A stretch of DNA of 64,000 nt from Streptomyces justiciae (GTDB taxonomy: Bacteria > Actinomycetota > Actinomycetes > Streptomycetales > Streptomycetaceae): NCBI RefSeq assembly GCF_015163075.1, contig NZ_JADDXU010000005.1, positions 496,001 to 560,000 of the forward strand, read 5' to 3'. How positions within the stretch are numbered: the stretch's first letter is position 1; each line of letters opens with the position of its first letter. A program made the position numbers and the translations under genes. The notes under the pieces are model-generated. The model worked only from the letters and a program-made list of their open reading frames with translations. It was not told the origin of the DNA and did no database searches. Positions 41,401 through 49,152 of the stretch are shown one piece after another.

Positions 41401-41743
41401 CGAGCACCTCGGCGCCCGCCCGCTCGCCGACGCCGTCGCCCGGCTCGCCCAGCGCGCCCGCCTGGGCCTGACCCACGCCCCGAAGCAGACCCCGGCCCCC
41501 ACCGACCAGGCCGAGGCCCTTGGCCTCACCGGCCGGGAACGCGACGTCTTGCGCCTGGTCTCCGCCGGCCGCACCAACCGGCAGATAGCCGAGGAGCTCT
41601 TCATCTCCCCGAAGACGGCCAGCGTCCATGTGTCGAACATCCTCGCCAAGCTCGGTGTCTCGGGGCGTGGCGAGGCGGCCGCGGTGGCCCACCGGCTGGG
41701 GCTGTTCCCCGCCGAGCGGCTCTCGAGTCGGACGGCGGGGTGA
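38474..41743 (+). CDS. Large ATP-binding LuxR-family (LAL) regulator
   Basis: A 1089-aa regulator. The N-terminal ~85 residues are low-complexity with repeats (LKTVASLKTDASLKSDAV), then a STAND/AAA ATPase begins with FVGRADELGTL, Walker A GGEAGVGKT (K124) and Walker B VVVALEDLHWAD. Tetratricopeptide-like helices fill the middle. The C-terminal LuxR HTH spans about residues 1015-1075 (LTGRERDVLRLVSAGRTNRQIAEELFISPKTASVHVSNIL region). LAL proteins respond to small molecules with ATP hydrolysis and activate transcription. ATG 38474 overlaps the small upstream gene; an alternative ATG at 38699 removes the repeat-rich part. Targets are unknown. Confidence 0.85.
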   Translation: MSAGGREDGRTRTPDAAVLLKTVASLKTDASLKSDAVPHAGAASEGVTAEEFSIVAGVKIASSAKTGAALSDPRAMLGPVETRSVSPVFVGRADELGTLNDALARAAAGEPQALLIGGEAGVGKTRLVEEFATTACGRGAVVALGGCVEIGADGLPFAPFSTALRALRRALPEELAAAAAGQEEELARLLPELGEAPAGRHDEQSMARLFELTARLLERVAADRTVVVALEDLHWADASTRHLLAYLFRTLRTGRLVVVATYRADDIHRRHPLRPLLAELDRLRTVRRLELGRFNHTEVGRQIAGILAAEPDPAQVDEIFERSDGNAFFVEELAVASHEGCCTGLTDSLRDLLLVRVEGLPESAQRVARIVAEGGSTVEYRLIAAVARLAEDDLIEALRAAVNASILSAAPDGDGYRFRHSLVREAVSDDLLPGERSRLNRRYAEALEADPTLVPADARVMRLASYWYHAHDAAKALPAVLDASVTARRRHAFSEQLRLLERAMELWDTAPEHVRADLRPVDYTEAFPPCGCDPATTPLRYLDLMAEAAVAGRLAGERERALKITKRALHLLEEEGDPVRAAWFWVMRSRLVQALARGNGWQELATAQDLVRGLPPSEVHADVLAQVANWSMVHVPGPEAFTAAERAVEYARMVGAREIEMSARLTLGSLIVHAGDLEAGLEEMYEVRRQTTENGMTAIAARVYVNLPDALEAVGRSAEAVPILEEGVAHTRKFGLLDSEAWVWGNLAESLFSLGRWDEAATAAGKSEHVGQSAIPRGFRATLRAELALARGDLAECADQLAAARGHFGTHDRAPQHELPLARITIGATAAEGRLLDARTALRRALDEGFPPDTQRYAWPLLLTAATAEADALGLPATETGRAETLQDIRKAAKTLATNVPVWHAYEHWVRAELRRAEGHSDPDDWAAVTAAFETLDRPYDLARVRHRLAESLLSVGGEDERDRATELLRLAHAVAEHLGARPLADAVARLAQRARLGLTHAPKQTPAPTDQAEALGLTGRERDVLRLVSAGRTNRQIAEELFISPKTASVHVSNILAKLGVSGRGEAAAVAHRLGLFPAERLSSRTAG

Positions 41744-41782
41744 CGTTTTACGCTGTAAGCGACGCCGGCCTAGGGAGGTCCT

Positions 41783-41983
41783 GTGTTCAACCCCTTCGAG
41801 GAGCTGTTCCAACCCGGTCGGAAACACACCCGGGACGAACAGAACCGACTGGAACTGACCCGGGTCGATGTCGGTGACGGCGACCCGGGACATGGGCCGA
41901 TAGACCTCTCGTCCGGGAAGGTCCTCATACGCCGGCCGGAGACCGAGGCGGAGGCATCCGAGGAGGTGCCGGAGGACGAGTGA
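41783..41983 (+). CDS. Small acidic protein, DUF6191-like
   Basis: A 66-aa soluble protein beginning FNPFEELFQPGRKHTRDEQN and followed by LELTRVDVGDGDPGHGPIDL and an acidic C-terminus. I recognise this start from a conserved Streptomyces family that I believe is DUF6191; the number is from memory and should be checked. It starts at GTG 41783, with GGGAGGT eight bases upstream. It follows the LAL regulator by 39 bases in the same direction. No function is known. Confidence 0.6.
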   Translation: MFNPFEELFQPGRKHTRDEQNRLELTRVDVGDGDPGHGPIDLSSGKVLIRRPETEAEASEEVPEDE

Positions 41984-41996
41984 GGGCGCCCGCCGA

Positions 41997-42051
41997 CTCA
42001 GCTCACTGGCCGCTCCGGCTCAGCTCACCCGCGGCTTCAGGCTCAGCTCAC
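41997..42051. repeat. Three CTCAGCTCAC repeats at a gene end
   Basis: CTCAGCTCAC occurs at 41997, 42019 and 42042 (spacing 22 and 23 bases), with similar sequence between. The third copy contains the last codons and stop of the sugar dehydrogenase on the minus strand; the others lie just downstream of it. Confidence 0.8.
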
Positions 42052-43212
42052 CTGTAGCTCCAGAATCCGGTCGTCCCCGTCCTTCGGGTTCCCCCGTCCG
42101 TCCGTGTTGCTGGTGACCAGCCACAGTTTGTCGCCGCCCGCCGACACCACCGTGCGCAGCCGGCCGTACTCGCCCTTCAGGAAGGACTGCGGGTCGGCGG
42201 AGGCCTCCGTGCCCTTCAACGGGATGCGCCACAGGCGCTGGCCCTTGAGGCCCGCCATCCATATCGAGCCCTCGGCGTAGGCGATGCCGCTGGGGGAGGC
42301 GTCGTCCGTGGCCCACTGGGCTATCGGGTTGTGGAAGCTCGAGTCGTCCGACTTGCCCTCGGCCTCGGGCCAGCCGTAGTTGTCGCCGGGCTTGATCGCG
42401 TTCAGCTCGTCCCAGGTGTCCTGGCCGAACTCCGAGGCGAAGAGCCGCTGTTTGGTGTCCCAGGCGAGGCCCTGCACATTGCGGTGGCCGTAGGAGTACA
42501 CCGGGGAGCCGGGGAACGGGTTGCCCGGAGCCGGCTCGCCCTCCGGGGTCAGGCGCAGGATCTTGCCGCCGAGGGACTTCTTGTCCTGGGACAGACCGGT
42601 GTTCCCGCTCTCGCCGGTGCCCGCGTAGAGCATCTTGTCGGGGCCGAACGCGATCCGGCCGCCGTTGTGGACGAAGCCCTTCGGGATGCCCTTGAACACC
42701 GTGTCCGGCGCTCCCAGCTGCTCGCCGGACGGCTTCTTCTCCTCGTACAGCATGCGGACGATGCGATTGTCGGAGGCCGAGGTGAAGTAGGCGTACACCA
42801 TGTGGTCCGAGGCGTAGTCGGGGGAGAGGGCCAGGCCCATCAGACCGCCTTCGCCCGCCGGGGACACTCCGGGGACCTCGCCCAGCTCCGTCTTCTTCCC
42901 GGTCTCCGCGTCGACCCGGGTGATGGTCGCCTTGTCCCGGGAGGAGACCAGGAGGTCGCCGTCGGGCAGCGGGGCCAGGCCCCAGGGGGTGTCCAGGCCG
43001 GTGGCGACGGTACGCAGCACCTTCACCGAGCCCTTCGCGGGCGGCGTCTCCTCGGCGGCCTGTCGGGTGGGGGAGGACGCGGACTTCGACGTCGTACCCC
43101 CCGGCGTCGCACCGCCTCCGGCCGGGCCCTCACCGCCGTCGTCGGAGGAGCAGCCGGCCGTCAGCAGGAGCGTGGTCGCGGCCAACACGGCCGTCACAAC
43201 TCGACGTTGCAC
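42043..43212 (-). CDS. PQQ-dependent soluble-type sugar dehydrogenase lipoprotein
   Basis: A 389-aa exported lipoprotein. The signal (VVTAVLAATTLLLTAGC) gives the lipobox LTAGC near residue 21, followed by a Gly/Thr/Ser-rich linker of about 40 residues. The rest is a six-bladed propeller of the soluble aldose/glucose dehydrogenase family (GSDH): LDTPWGLAPLPDGDLLVSSR, GGLMGLALSPDY, HNGGRIAFGPDKMLYAGTGE and HRNVQGLAWD. It should oxidise sugars outside the membrane if PQQ is available. GTG 43212 follows AAGGGA and directly precedes the signal; upstream open frame comes from the repeat block. The stop lies in a short tandem repeat. Confidence 0.88.
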   Translation of the reverse strand: MQRRVVTAVLAATTLLLTAGCSSDDGGEGPAGGGATPGGTTSKSASSPTRQAAEETPPAKGSVKVLRTVATGLDTPWGLAPLPDGDLLVSSRDKATITRVDAETGKKTELGEVPGVSPAGEGGLMGLALSPDYASDHMVYAYFTSASDNRIVRMLYEEKKPSGEQLGAPDTVFKGIPKGFVHNGGRIAFGPDKMLYAGTGESGNTGLSQDKKSLGGKILRLTPEGEPAPGNPFPGSPVYSYGHRNVQGLAWDTKQRLFASEFGQDTWDELNAIKPGDNYGWPEAEGKSDDSSFHNPIAQWATDDASPSGIAYAEGSIWMAGLKGQRLWRIPLKGTEASADPQSFLKGEYGRLRTVVSAGGDKLWLVTSNTDGRGNPKDGDDRILELQVS

Positions 43213-43330
43213 GATCTGGTCCCTTCGACGCGGCGGGTTCTCCTTTTCATACACCGCTCGCGCCTCGCGGGTTCCCGATCTCCACGAGCCGATGCACGAA
43301 GCCCCCCACAACCCCACGATCCCAGCCCCG

Positions 43331-43575
43331 GGCCTCTCGCGCCGGGCGTCGGCCTGATCGACCACGCTTTGCCCGGCCTGGGCCTCTCGCGCCGGGTGGC
43401 AGCATCGACCACGCCTCGCCCGCCCCGGGCCCCTCGCAGCCGTACGGCGACCTGATCGACCACGGCTCGCCCGGATTGGGCTCCTCGTGCCGGGCGGCGG
43501 TCTGAGTAACCACGCCTTGCCCGCCCCGGGCCCTCGCAGCCGTACGGCCGCCTGATCGGCCACGTCTCGGCCCTG
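43331..43575. repeat. Five imperfect ~50-bp tandem repeats in an intergenic region
   Basis: Units lie at 43331-43380, 43381-43427, 43428-43478, 43479-43528 and 43529-43575 (50, 47, 51, 50, 47 bases). Each begins GGCYYCTCG and has a core like TGATCGACCACGC then TTGCCCG. Units 1, 2 and 4 carry GCCGGGCGGC-like starts; units 3 and 5 carry AGCCGTACGG, so pairs 2-3 and 4-5 look like ~98-base duplications. The flanking 43213-43330 holds a degenerate half-unit and the promoter of the sugar dehydrogenase; 43576-43656 shows nothing clear. There is no convincing gene in this 444-base gap. Confidence 0.85.
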
Positions 43576-43656
43576 TCTCCCGCAGCGTCCGGGCCGTGGC
43601 TCAGGTCCGGTGTGGCCGGTCGTCCTCTCAGGGCTGGCTGTCGCGTGTCGCGGGTC

Positions 43657-44655
43657 TCAGTCCCATGATCCCAGCGCCCCCGGCAGTTCCCCCACCTCCG
43701 CCAGGTCCTGGGGCGACAGTCGTAGCGCCGCCGCGCCGGCGTTCTCCCGGGCCCACCGCTCCTGCTTGGTGCCCGGGACCGGGATCACGTGGGGGCCCTG
43801 GGCCAGGACCCACGCGAGGGCCACCTGGGCGGGCGTGACGTGCTCGCCGTGGCGGGTCGCCGTGCGGCGCAGGCCCGCGATGATCGGCTGGTTGGCGGCC
43901 ATCATCTCGGCGGTGAAGCGGGGGTGCCGGGCGCGCAGGTCGTCCGGCTCGAAGCCCTCGCCGGGCGTCAGCGTGCCGGTCAGGAAGCCGTTGCCGAGCG
44001 GCATCGCCGCCAGGAAGCCGACGCCCCGCGCCTCGCACCACGGCAGCAGGGACTCCAGCGCCTCAGGCGACCACACCGACAGCTCCGCCTCCACCGCGCT
44101 CACCGGGAAGACCTGCTGCACCCGCTGGAGCTGCCTGATCGTCGCGTCGTGCAGACGGGCCCCGGAGCGGCGGCCGCCGCGCGCCCCCATCGCGCAGAAG
44201 CCCAGCGCCCGCACCTTCCCGGCCTGCACCAGCTCCGCCATCGCGCCCCAGGTCTCCTCGACCGGCACCTCGGGGTCGGCGCGGTGGAGTTGGTAGAGGT
44301 CGATGACGTCCGTCTGGAGGCGCCGCAGTGAGGCGTCGCACGCCCGTTTCACATACCCGGGGCGGCCGTTGGCCACGATGTGCTGCTCGCCCACCAGTAG
44401 GCCGACCTTGGTCGACACGAACGCGTCCGCGCGCCGCTCCTTCAACACCCGCCCCACCAGCAGCTCATTGGTGAACGGGCCGTACATGTCGGCCGTGTCC
44501 AGGAGCGTCGTGCCCGCGTCGAGCGCTGTGTGCACGGCCCGCAGAGACTCCTCGCCCCGCTGCCGTGACCCGCTGTACGCCCAGCTCATCGGCATACAGC
44601 CGAGTCCGACGGCCCCCACCGCGAGTGCCCCCGCGCCGATCGTCCTGCGCTCCAC
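43657..44655 (-). CDS. Aldo/keto reductase
   Basis: A 332-aa NADPH-dependent oxidoreductase of the AKR superfamily. The catalytic tetrad is visible: Asp and Tyr in LLDTADMYG, Lys in VSTKVG, and His in LYQLHRADP. The late LAWVLAQGPHVIPVPGTKQ segment is the cofactor-binding end. The pattern is that of YgdS/AKR13-type reductases (start RTIGAGALAVGAVGLGCMPM). I chose GTG 44655; a GTG 11 codons earlier is also possible. It is divergent from the hydroxyacid dehydrogenase with ~80 bases between them. The aldehyde or ketone substrate is unknown. Confidence 0.88.
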   Translation of the reverse strand: MERRTIGAGALAVGAVGLGCMPMSWAYSGSRQRGEESLRAVHTALDAGTTLLDTADMYGPFTNELLVGRVLKERRADAFVSTKVGLLVGEQHIVANGRPGYVKRACDASLRRLQTDVIDLYQLHRADPEVPVEETWGAMAELVQAGKVRALGFCAMGARGGRRSGARLHDATIRQLQRVQQVFPVSAVEAELSVWSPEALESLLPWCEARGVGFLAAMPLGNGFLTGTLTPGEGFEPDDLRARHPRFTAEMMAANQPIIAGLRRTATRHGEHVTPAQVALAWVLAQGPHVIPVPGTKQERWARENAGAAALRLSPQDLAEVGELPGALGSWD

Positions 44656-44720
44656 CTGCTCGTGACCCTCCCTCTTCCGGCACCCCACAACCTAACCTCT
44701 GCGTCCTCACGCACCTGACA

Positions 44721-44726
44721 TAGCCT
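44721..44726 (+). promoter_or_regulatory. -10 box of the 2-hydroxyacid dehydrogenase gene
   Basis: TAGCCT ends seven bases before the ATG at 44734, predicting a leaderless transcript and supporting that start over the GTG at 44728. Confidence 0.55.
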
Positions 44727-44733
44727 CGTGACC

Positions 44734-45696
44734 ATGAGCGCTGACGTGTGGCTTCCCATCCCGCCGGACGAGATCGCGGGGCTCCCCGAGGGCCCCGACT
44801 ACCTGTTCTGGGACGGGGGTGAGACAGGGGAGCAGGAGTTCCCGGGCGACCCGGCCGACTGCGTCGTCTATGTGGTGCCGTACATGAAGCGGCAGCCCGT
44901 CAAGGTCCGCCCGCTGAAGGAGATGCGCAACCTCCAGCTCGTCCAGACGCTCACCGCCGGCGTCGACGACGTCATGGCACAGCTGTCCGACATCGCCCCC
45001 GGCGTACGGCTGTGCAACGCGCGCGGGGTGCACGAGGCGAGCACCGCCGAGCTCGCCCTCACCCTGACCCTCGCCTCCCTGCGCGGCATCCCCGGCTTCG
45101 TACGGGCCCAGCAACAGGAGCACTGGCAGGGCGACTTCCACCCCGCGCTCGCCGACAAGAACGTCCTCATCGTCGGGTACGGCTCCATCGGCGCCGCGAT
45201 CGAGGACCGGCTCGTGCCGTTCGAGGTCGCGCGGGTGGCGCGCGTCGCGCGCTCCGCGCGCACCACGGAGCGCGGGCCGGTGCACCCGCTCACCGACCTG
45301 CCCGCCCTGCTCCCCGACGCGGACGTCGTCATCCTCTCCACGCCGCTCGACGACTCCACGCGTGGCCTGGTCAACGCCGGGTTCCTGGCCCGGATGAAGG
45401 ACGGTGCCCTCCTTGTGAACGTCGCGCGCGGAGGCGTCGTCGACACCAAGGCGCTCCTCGCCGAGCTGGAGACCGGCCGCATCACCGCCGCCCTGGACGT
45501 CGTCGACCCCGAGCCCCTGCCCAAGGGACACCCGCTCTGGCAGGCGCCCGGCGTGCTCATCAGCCCGCACGTCGGCGGGCCCACGTCCGCCTTCCTGCCG
45601 CGCGCAAAACGGTTGCTGGTGGATCAGTTGGGGCGTTTCGTGAACCAGGAGCCCCTGCGCAACGTGATCCTTACGACGGGTCCCACAAGGGCCTGA
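44734..45696 (+). CDS. D-isomer-specific 2-hydroxyacid dehydrogenase
   Basis: A 320-aa NAD(P)-dependent enzyme. The Rossmann motif is NVLIVGYGSIGAAIEDRL, and the catalytic Arg, Glu and His appear in LVNVARGGVVDTKAL, DVVDPEPLPKGHPLW and LISPHVGGP. The N-terminal substrate domain has LKEMRNLQLVQTLTAGVDD. Together these fit the phosphoglycerate/formate/glyoxylate reductase superfamily; the exact hydroxy acid cannot be named. SerA is encoded separately at 53 kb, so this enzyme is probably not for serine synthesis. It lies divergent from the aldo/keto reductase. Confidence 0.88.
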   Translation: MSADVWLPIPPDEIAGLPEGPDYLFWDGGETGEQEFPGDPADCVVYVVPYMKRQPVKVRPLKEMRNLQLVQTLTAGVDDVMAQLSDIAPGVRLCNARGVHEASTAELALTLTLASLRGIPGFVRAQQQEHWQGDFHPALADKNVLIVGYGSIGAAIEDRLVPFEVARVARVARSARTTERGPVHPLTDLPALLPDADVVILSTPLDDSTRGLVNAGFLARMKDGALLVNVARGGVVDTKALLAELETGRITAALDVVDPEPLPKGHPLWQAPGVLISPHVGGPTSAFLPRAKRLLVDQLGRFVNQEPLRNVILTTGPTRA

Positions 45697-45806
45697 GTCC
45701 TCCGGGCAACAAGCGCGTAATCCGCTTCCGGTACCCTCCGCAACCTTCCGGACGCGGTCCGTGCTCACAACGCCGCTGGTCGTCACGGAGCGTAGAGGAA
45801 CTATGT

Positions 45807-45843
45807 CCCTGAGTGACGAGACTGGTGTATCGTCCCGACAGGG
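45807..45843 (+). promoter_or_regulatory. Nested hairpin in the leader of the CdgD-like gene
   Basis: CCCTG (45807-45811) pairs with CAGGG (45839-45843), and inside it GACGA pairs with TCGTC. It lies about 45 bases upstream of the start at 45889 and could act in the 5' leader. The rest of the 192-base gap shows no clear -10/-35 pair. Confidence 0.35.
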
Positions 45844-45888
45844 GCTGCGCCGCGCACCGTTCGGCGCCGGGGATGGACATTTCAGACT

Positions 45889-48800
45889 GTGAGGGGGGCG
45901 ACGGGCGATGCACGGCCTATGGACGAACGATCCGACGCGGCGGGGCAGCCGGCGGCGACCCTGGCACACGGCCGCGCGCAGACGCGGTCACCACGGCAGC
46001 CACAACTGCCGTCACAGCCATCACCACCGCAGGCACAGCGGCCGCAAAAGGCATGCGCATCCAGCGACTCGGGAGCCGCTGGACCCCGGGGCACAGCGGA
46101 CCTGGAGGGTCCGGTGAGCTCGCCGCCGCCCCCCACGACCACCCTCAACGGAGCGCTGCGGGACCGGCCTTCGCCAGGGGTGCTGCTGTCCCGCCCGCCG
46201 TCCGCCGGCGGTGGGGCGAGTCTGGTCCACCAACTCGTCCTGGCCCTGATCTGCGCGGGATACGCCGTCGGTTCCGCGCTCGGCTGGGGTTCGGACGAAC
46301 TCGCCCTGATCATGGGCGACTTCGGGCTGAGCGCCGCGGCGGGCATCGCCGCCGTGTCCTGCTTCCTCTACGCCCGTCGACGCCGCATCCGCTTTCGACC
46401 GGCCTGGCTGCTGTTCGCGCTCTCCTCGGCCATGGCCTCCCTCGGCAACCTCGTCTGGGGGTGGTACGAGGTCGTCCTGGAGCGGCCCGTGCCGAGCCCG
46501 AGCTACGCCGACGGGTTCTTCCTGTGCTTCGCCCCGCCCGCCATCGTGGGCCTGCTGGTCCTCGCCAAGAGGCCGGTGACGAAGGCCGGTTGGGTCTGTC
46601 TCGCGCTCGACGCCTGGCTGATCGGCGGCTCGCTGCTCACGCTGTCGTGGAGCCTCGCGCTCGCCCAGGCGGCGAAGTCCGAGGGTCCCAGCGTCGCGCA
46701 CACCGCGCTGTCGCTGGCGTATCCGCTGCTCGACATCGCCCTGGTCAGCATGGTGCTCGCGCTGCACTTCCGGCGCTCGGCGGTCAACCGCTCCGCGGTG
46801 AACACCGCGATCGGCGCGCTCGCCCTGACCGTTATGTGCGACGCCCTGTTCACCTCGCCGCTGCTGCACAACAACTACCGCTCGGGACAGCTGCTGGACG
46901 CGGGCTGGTTCGCCGGCTCCCTGCTCCTGGCGTACGCCCCCTGGGTCGCACCGCGGCACGGGCAGGTGGACGACGAGCCGCACACGCGCGTGGTCCACGA
47001 ACACCTGCCGAGGCAGCGCCGCGGCATCCAGCACCACCCGCCCGCACCGGCCCAGGGAGGTGATCACAGCCGGTACCCGGCCGCCCGGCCCATCGCCGGC
47101 TCCCTCGCCGCCCTCACGCCCTACCTCGCCGCCGCCGTCTGCACCCTGGGCATCCTCTACAACGTGCTCAACGGCCGCAGCGTCGACCGCGTCGTCCTGC
47201 TCACCTGCGGCACCGTCGTCCTCGCCCTCGTGGTGCGCCAGGGCATCATGCTGCTCGACAACATCACCCTCACCCAGGAACTGGCCCAGAAGGAGAGCCA
47301 CTTCCGCTCCCTGGTGCAGGGCTCCAGCGACGTCATCATGATCGCCGCCCCCAACGGCATCCTCCGGTACGTCTCCCCGGCCGCCGCCGGGGTCTACGGA
47401 CGCTCCGCCGAGGAACTGGTGGGTACGGAACTGGCCAATCTCATCCACCCGGAGGACCTGGGCTGCGTGGTGCACGAGGTGCGCCGCTTCCTCGCCGCCA
47501 GCCCGCTGGAGGAACCCACCACCCGCATCGAGTGCCGCTTCAAGTCCGGCGACGGAGGCTGGCTCAACGTCGAGTCCACCGTCAACCGCCACCACGGCGG
47601 CCTCATCTTCAACAGCCGGGACGTGACCGAAAGAGTGCGCCTCCAGGCGCAGCTCCAGCACAACGCCGAGCACGACCCGCTCACCGACCTGCCCAACCGC
47701 GCCCTGTTCACCAAGCGCGTCCAGCAGGCCCTCTCCGGCCGCCGCTCCTCCGACCGCGGCACCGCCGTTCTCTTCATCGACCTCGACGGCTTCAAGGCCG
47801 TCAACGACACGATCGGGCACCAGGCCGGGGACGAGCTGCTCGTCCAGGCCGCCCGCAGACTCCAGGACGCGGTCCGGCACGGCGACACCGCCTCCCGGCT
47901 GGGCGGCGACGAGTTCGCGGCCCTGATCGTCGGCGACGGCACCCGTGACCGCTCCGCCAGGGAACGTCACATCCTGGAGCTCGCCGACCGCCTCAGGATC
48001 ACGCTCTCCCAGCCCTACCTCATCGACGGCAACGATGTCCGCGTCGCCGCCTCCATCGGCGTCGCCTTCTCCGAGCCGGGCCTCGGCGCCGGCGAGATCC
48101 TGCGCAATGCCGACCTCGCGATGTACCGCGCCAAGTCGGCCGGAAAGGGCCGCGTCGAGCTGTACGCGCCCCAGATGCAGCAGGACGTCGTCCGCAAGGC
48201 GGAACTGGCCACCCGGCTGCGTGCCGCGCTGCACGACGGCGAGTTCGCGCTGCTGCACCAGCCGGTGGTGTGTCTGGAGGACGGCCGGATCACCTCGGTC
48301 GCCGCCCAGGCGCGCTGGCGTTCCTCGCAGGGCGTCTTGTTCACGCCCGCCGAGTTCCTGCGGGTCGCCGAGGACAGCGACAAGACCGCCGAGCTGGGCC
48401 GCTGGATGCTCGAAGAGGCGGTGGAGCAGGCCGCCGAGCGGACCGGGACCGGGGTGGCCGTGCCGGTGACGGTCCGGATGAGCGCCCGCCGGCTCCTGGA
48501 CCGCTCGCTGCCGCCCGGCTCGATCGAGGCGCTGCTGACCCGGCACGGACTGCCGTCCGGATCGCTGCTGATCGAGCTGTCCGAGACCGACCCCCGGGTC
48601 TCCCTGGACGAGCTGGAGCGCCGGCTGGCGGCGCTGCGCAGGCTCGGTGTCCGGATCGCGCTCGACGGCTTCGGCAGCGGCTACGCGGCCATCACGGCCC
48701 TGCGCAGACTCCCCGTGGACGTGCTCAAGCTCGACCGCAGCCTGGTCGACGGGGTGGTGGAGTCCGCGCGGCTGCACAAGATCACCAGCGGGCTGCTCAG

Positions 48801-49119
48801 GATCGCCGGTGACCTGGGGTTGCAGTCCGTGGCCGACGGGGTGGACCTGCCGGAGCAGGTCGTGGCGCTGCGGGCGATGGGCTGCACGCACGGCCAGGGG
48901 ATGGCGTTCTCCGGGCCGCTGGACGAGTACCGGCTGCGCCGGGCGCTCACTTCCGGCCACTTCCCCGTACCGCACGGACCGGCCGAGCCGGCGTTCGCGG
49001 GCGGCGGCTCCGGGGTGTACACAAGTGGTGTCACGGCCGTCCTCGGGGGCGGTACCGCGGTCCTCGGAGGCGGAAGTGCCCTTCGCTCACATAATGAGAC
49101 TCCCGTCCCACCCACTTGA
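45889..49119 (+). CDS. cdgD: CdgD-like membrane PAS-GGDEF-EAL protein
   Basis: A 1076-aa c-di-GMP signalling protein. A Pro/Gln/Ser-rich N-terminus (~100 residues) precedes about nine membrane helices (to about residue 460), then a PAS domain (about 470-585; ESHFRSLVQGSSDVIMIAAP), a GGDEF domain with intact GGDEF at 672-676 and inhibitory site RHGD upstream of it, and a degenerate EAL domain: EAL is AAQ, the conserved Asn is lost (VTVRMS), and DDFGTGYSS is DGFGSGYAA. It is thus predicted to be a diguanylate cyclase with a non-catalytic EAL. It resembles S. coelicolor CdgD by layout and location. GTG 45889 is used; an ATG at 45919 is possible. Confidence 0.88.
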   Translation: MRGATGDARPMDERSDAAGQPAATLAHGRAQTRSPRQPQLPSQPSPPQAQRPQKACASSDSGAAGPRGTADLEGPVSSPPPPTTTLNGALRDRPSPGVLLSRPPSAGGGASLVHQLVLALICAGYAVGSALGWGSDELALIMGDFGLSAAAGIAAVSCFLYARRRRIRFRPAWLLFALSSAMASLGNLVWGWYEVVLERPVPSPSYADGFFLCFAPPAIVGLLVLAKRPVTKAGWVCLALDAWLIGGSLLTLSWSLALAQAAKSEGPSVAHTALSLAYPLLDIALVSMVLALHFRRSAVNRSAVNTAIGALALTVMCDALFTSPLLHNNYRSGQLLDAGWFAGSLLLAYAPWVAPRHGQVDDEPHTRVVHEHLPRQRRGIQHHPPAPAQGGDHSRYPAARPIAGSLAALTPYLAAAVCTLGILYNVLNGRSVDRVVLLTCGTVVLALVVRQGIMLLDNITLTQELAQKESHFRSLVQGSSDVIMIAAPNGILRYVSPAAAGVYGRSAEELVGTELANLIHPEDLGCVVHEVRRFLAASPLEEPTTRIECRFKSGDGGWLNVESTVNRHHGGLIFNSRDVTERVRLQAQLQHNAEHDPLTDLPNRALFTKRVQQALSGRRSSDRGTAVLFIDLDGFKAVNDTIGHQAGDELLVQAARRLQDAVRHGDTASRLGGDEFAALIVGDGTRDRSARERHILELADRLRITLSQPYLIDGNDVRVAASIGVAFSEPGLGAGEILRNADLAMYRAKSAGKGRVELYAPQMQQDVVRKAELATRLRAALHDGEFALLHQPVVCLEDGRITSVAAQARWRSSQGVLFTPAEFLRVAEDSDKTAELGRWMLEEAVEQAAERTGTGVAVPVTVRMSARRLLDRSLPPGSIEALLTRHGLPSGSLLIELSETDPRVSLDELERRLAALRRLGVRIALDGFGSGYAAITALRRLPVDVLKLDRSLVDGVVESARLHKITSGLLRIAGDLGLQSVADGVDLPEQVVALRAMGCTHGQGMAFSGPLDEYRLRRALTSGHFPVPHGPAEPAFAGGGSGVYTSGVTAVLGGGTAVLGGGSALRSHNETPVPPT

Positions 49120-49145
49120 CACGTGGTGTGCGCCGGGGGGAGGGT
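49116..49145 (+). promoter_or_regulatory. Promoter candidate of the ilv operon
   Basis: TTGACA (49116-49121) is a consensus -35. The best -10 at 18 bases spacing is the weak GAGGGT (49140-49145). Transcription would then begin close to 49153, the ATG of the leader peptide, making that peptide leaderless. The TTGACA overlaps the stop codon of the CdgD-like gene. Confidence 0.55.
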
Positions 49146-49152
49146 CAGTGCC

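Noticed and set aside
38996..41893. A 965-codon open frame antisense to the LAL regulator
   Set aside because: Gly/Ala/Val-rich shadow frame typical of high-GC DNA, no domain, exact complement of a clearly conserved protein.
43213..43563. N-terminal extension of the sugar dehydrogenase (117 codons)
   Set aside because: The extra sequence is made by the tandem repeats; the signal peptide and ribosome-binding site place the start at 43212.
43331..43575. CRISPR array
   Set aside because: The ~50-base units are tandem and continuous with no unique spacers and no cas genes nearby.
46021..48975. A 984-codon open frame antisense to the CdgD-like gene
   Set aside because: Same reason: compositional shadow with no recognisable domain, fully inside a good gene.
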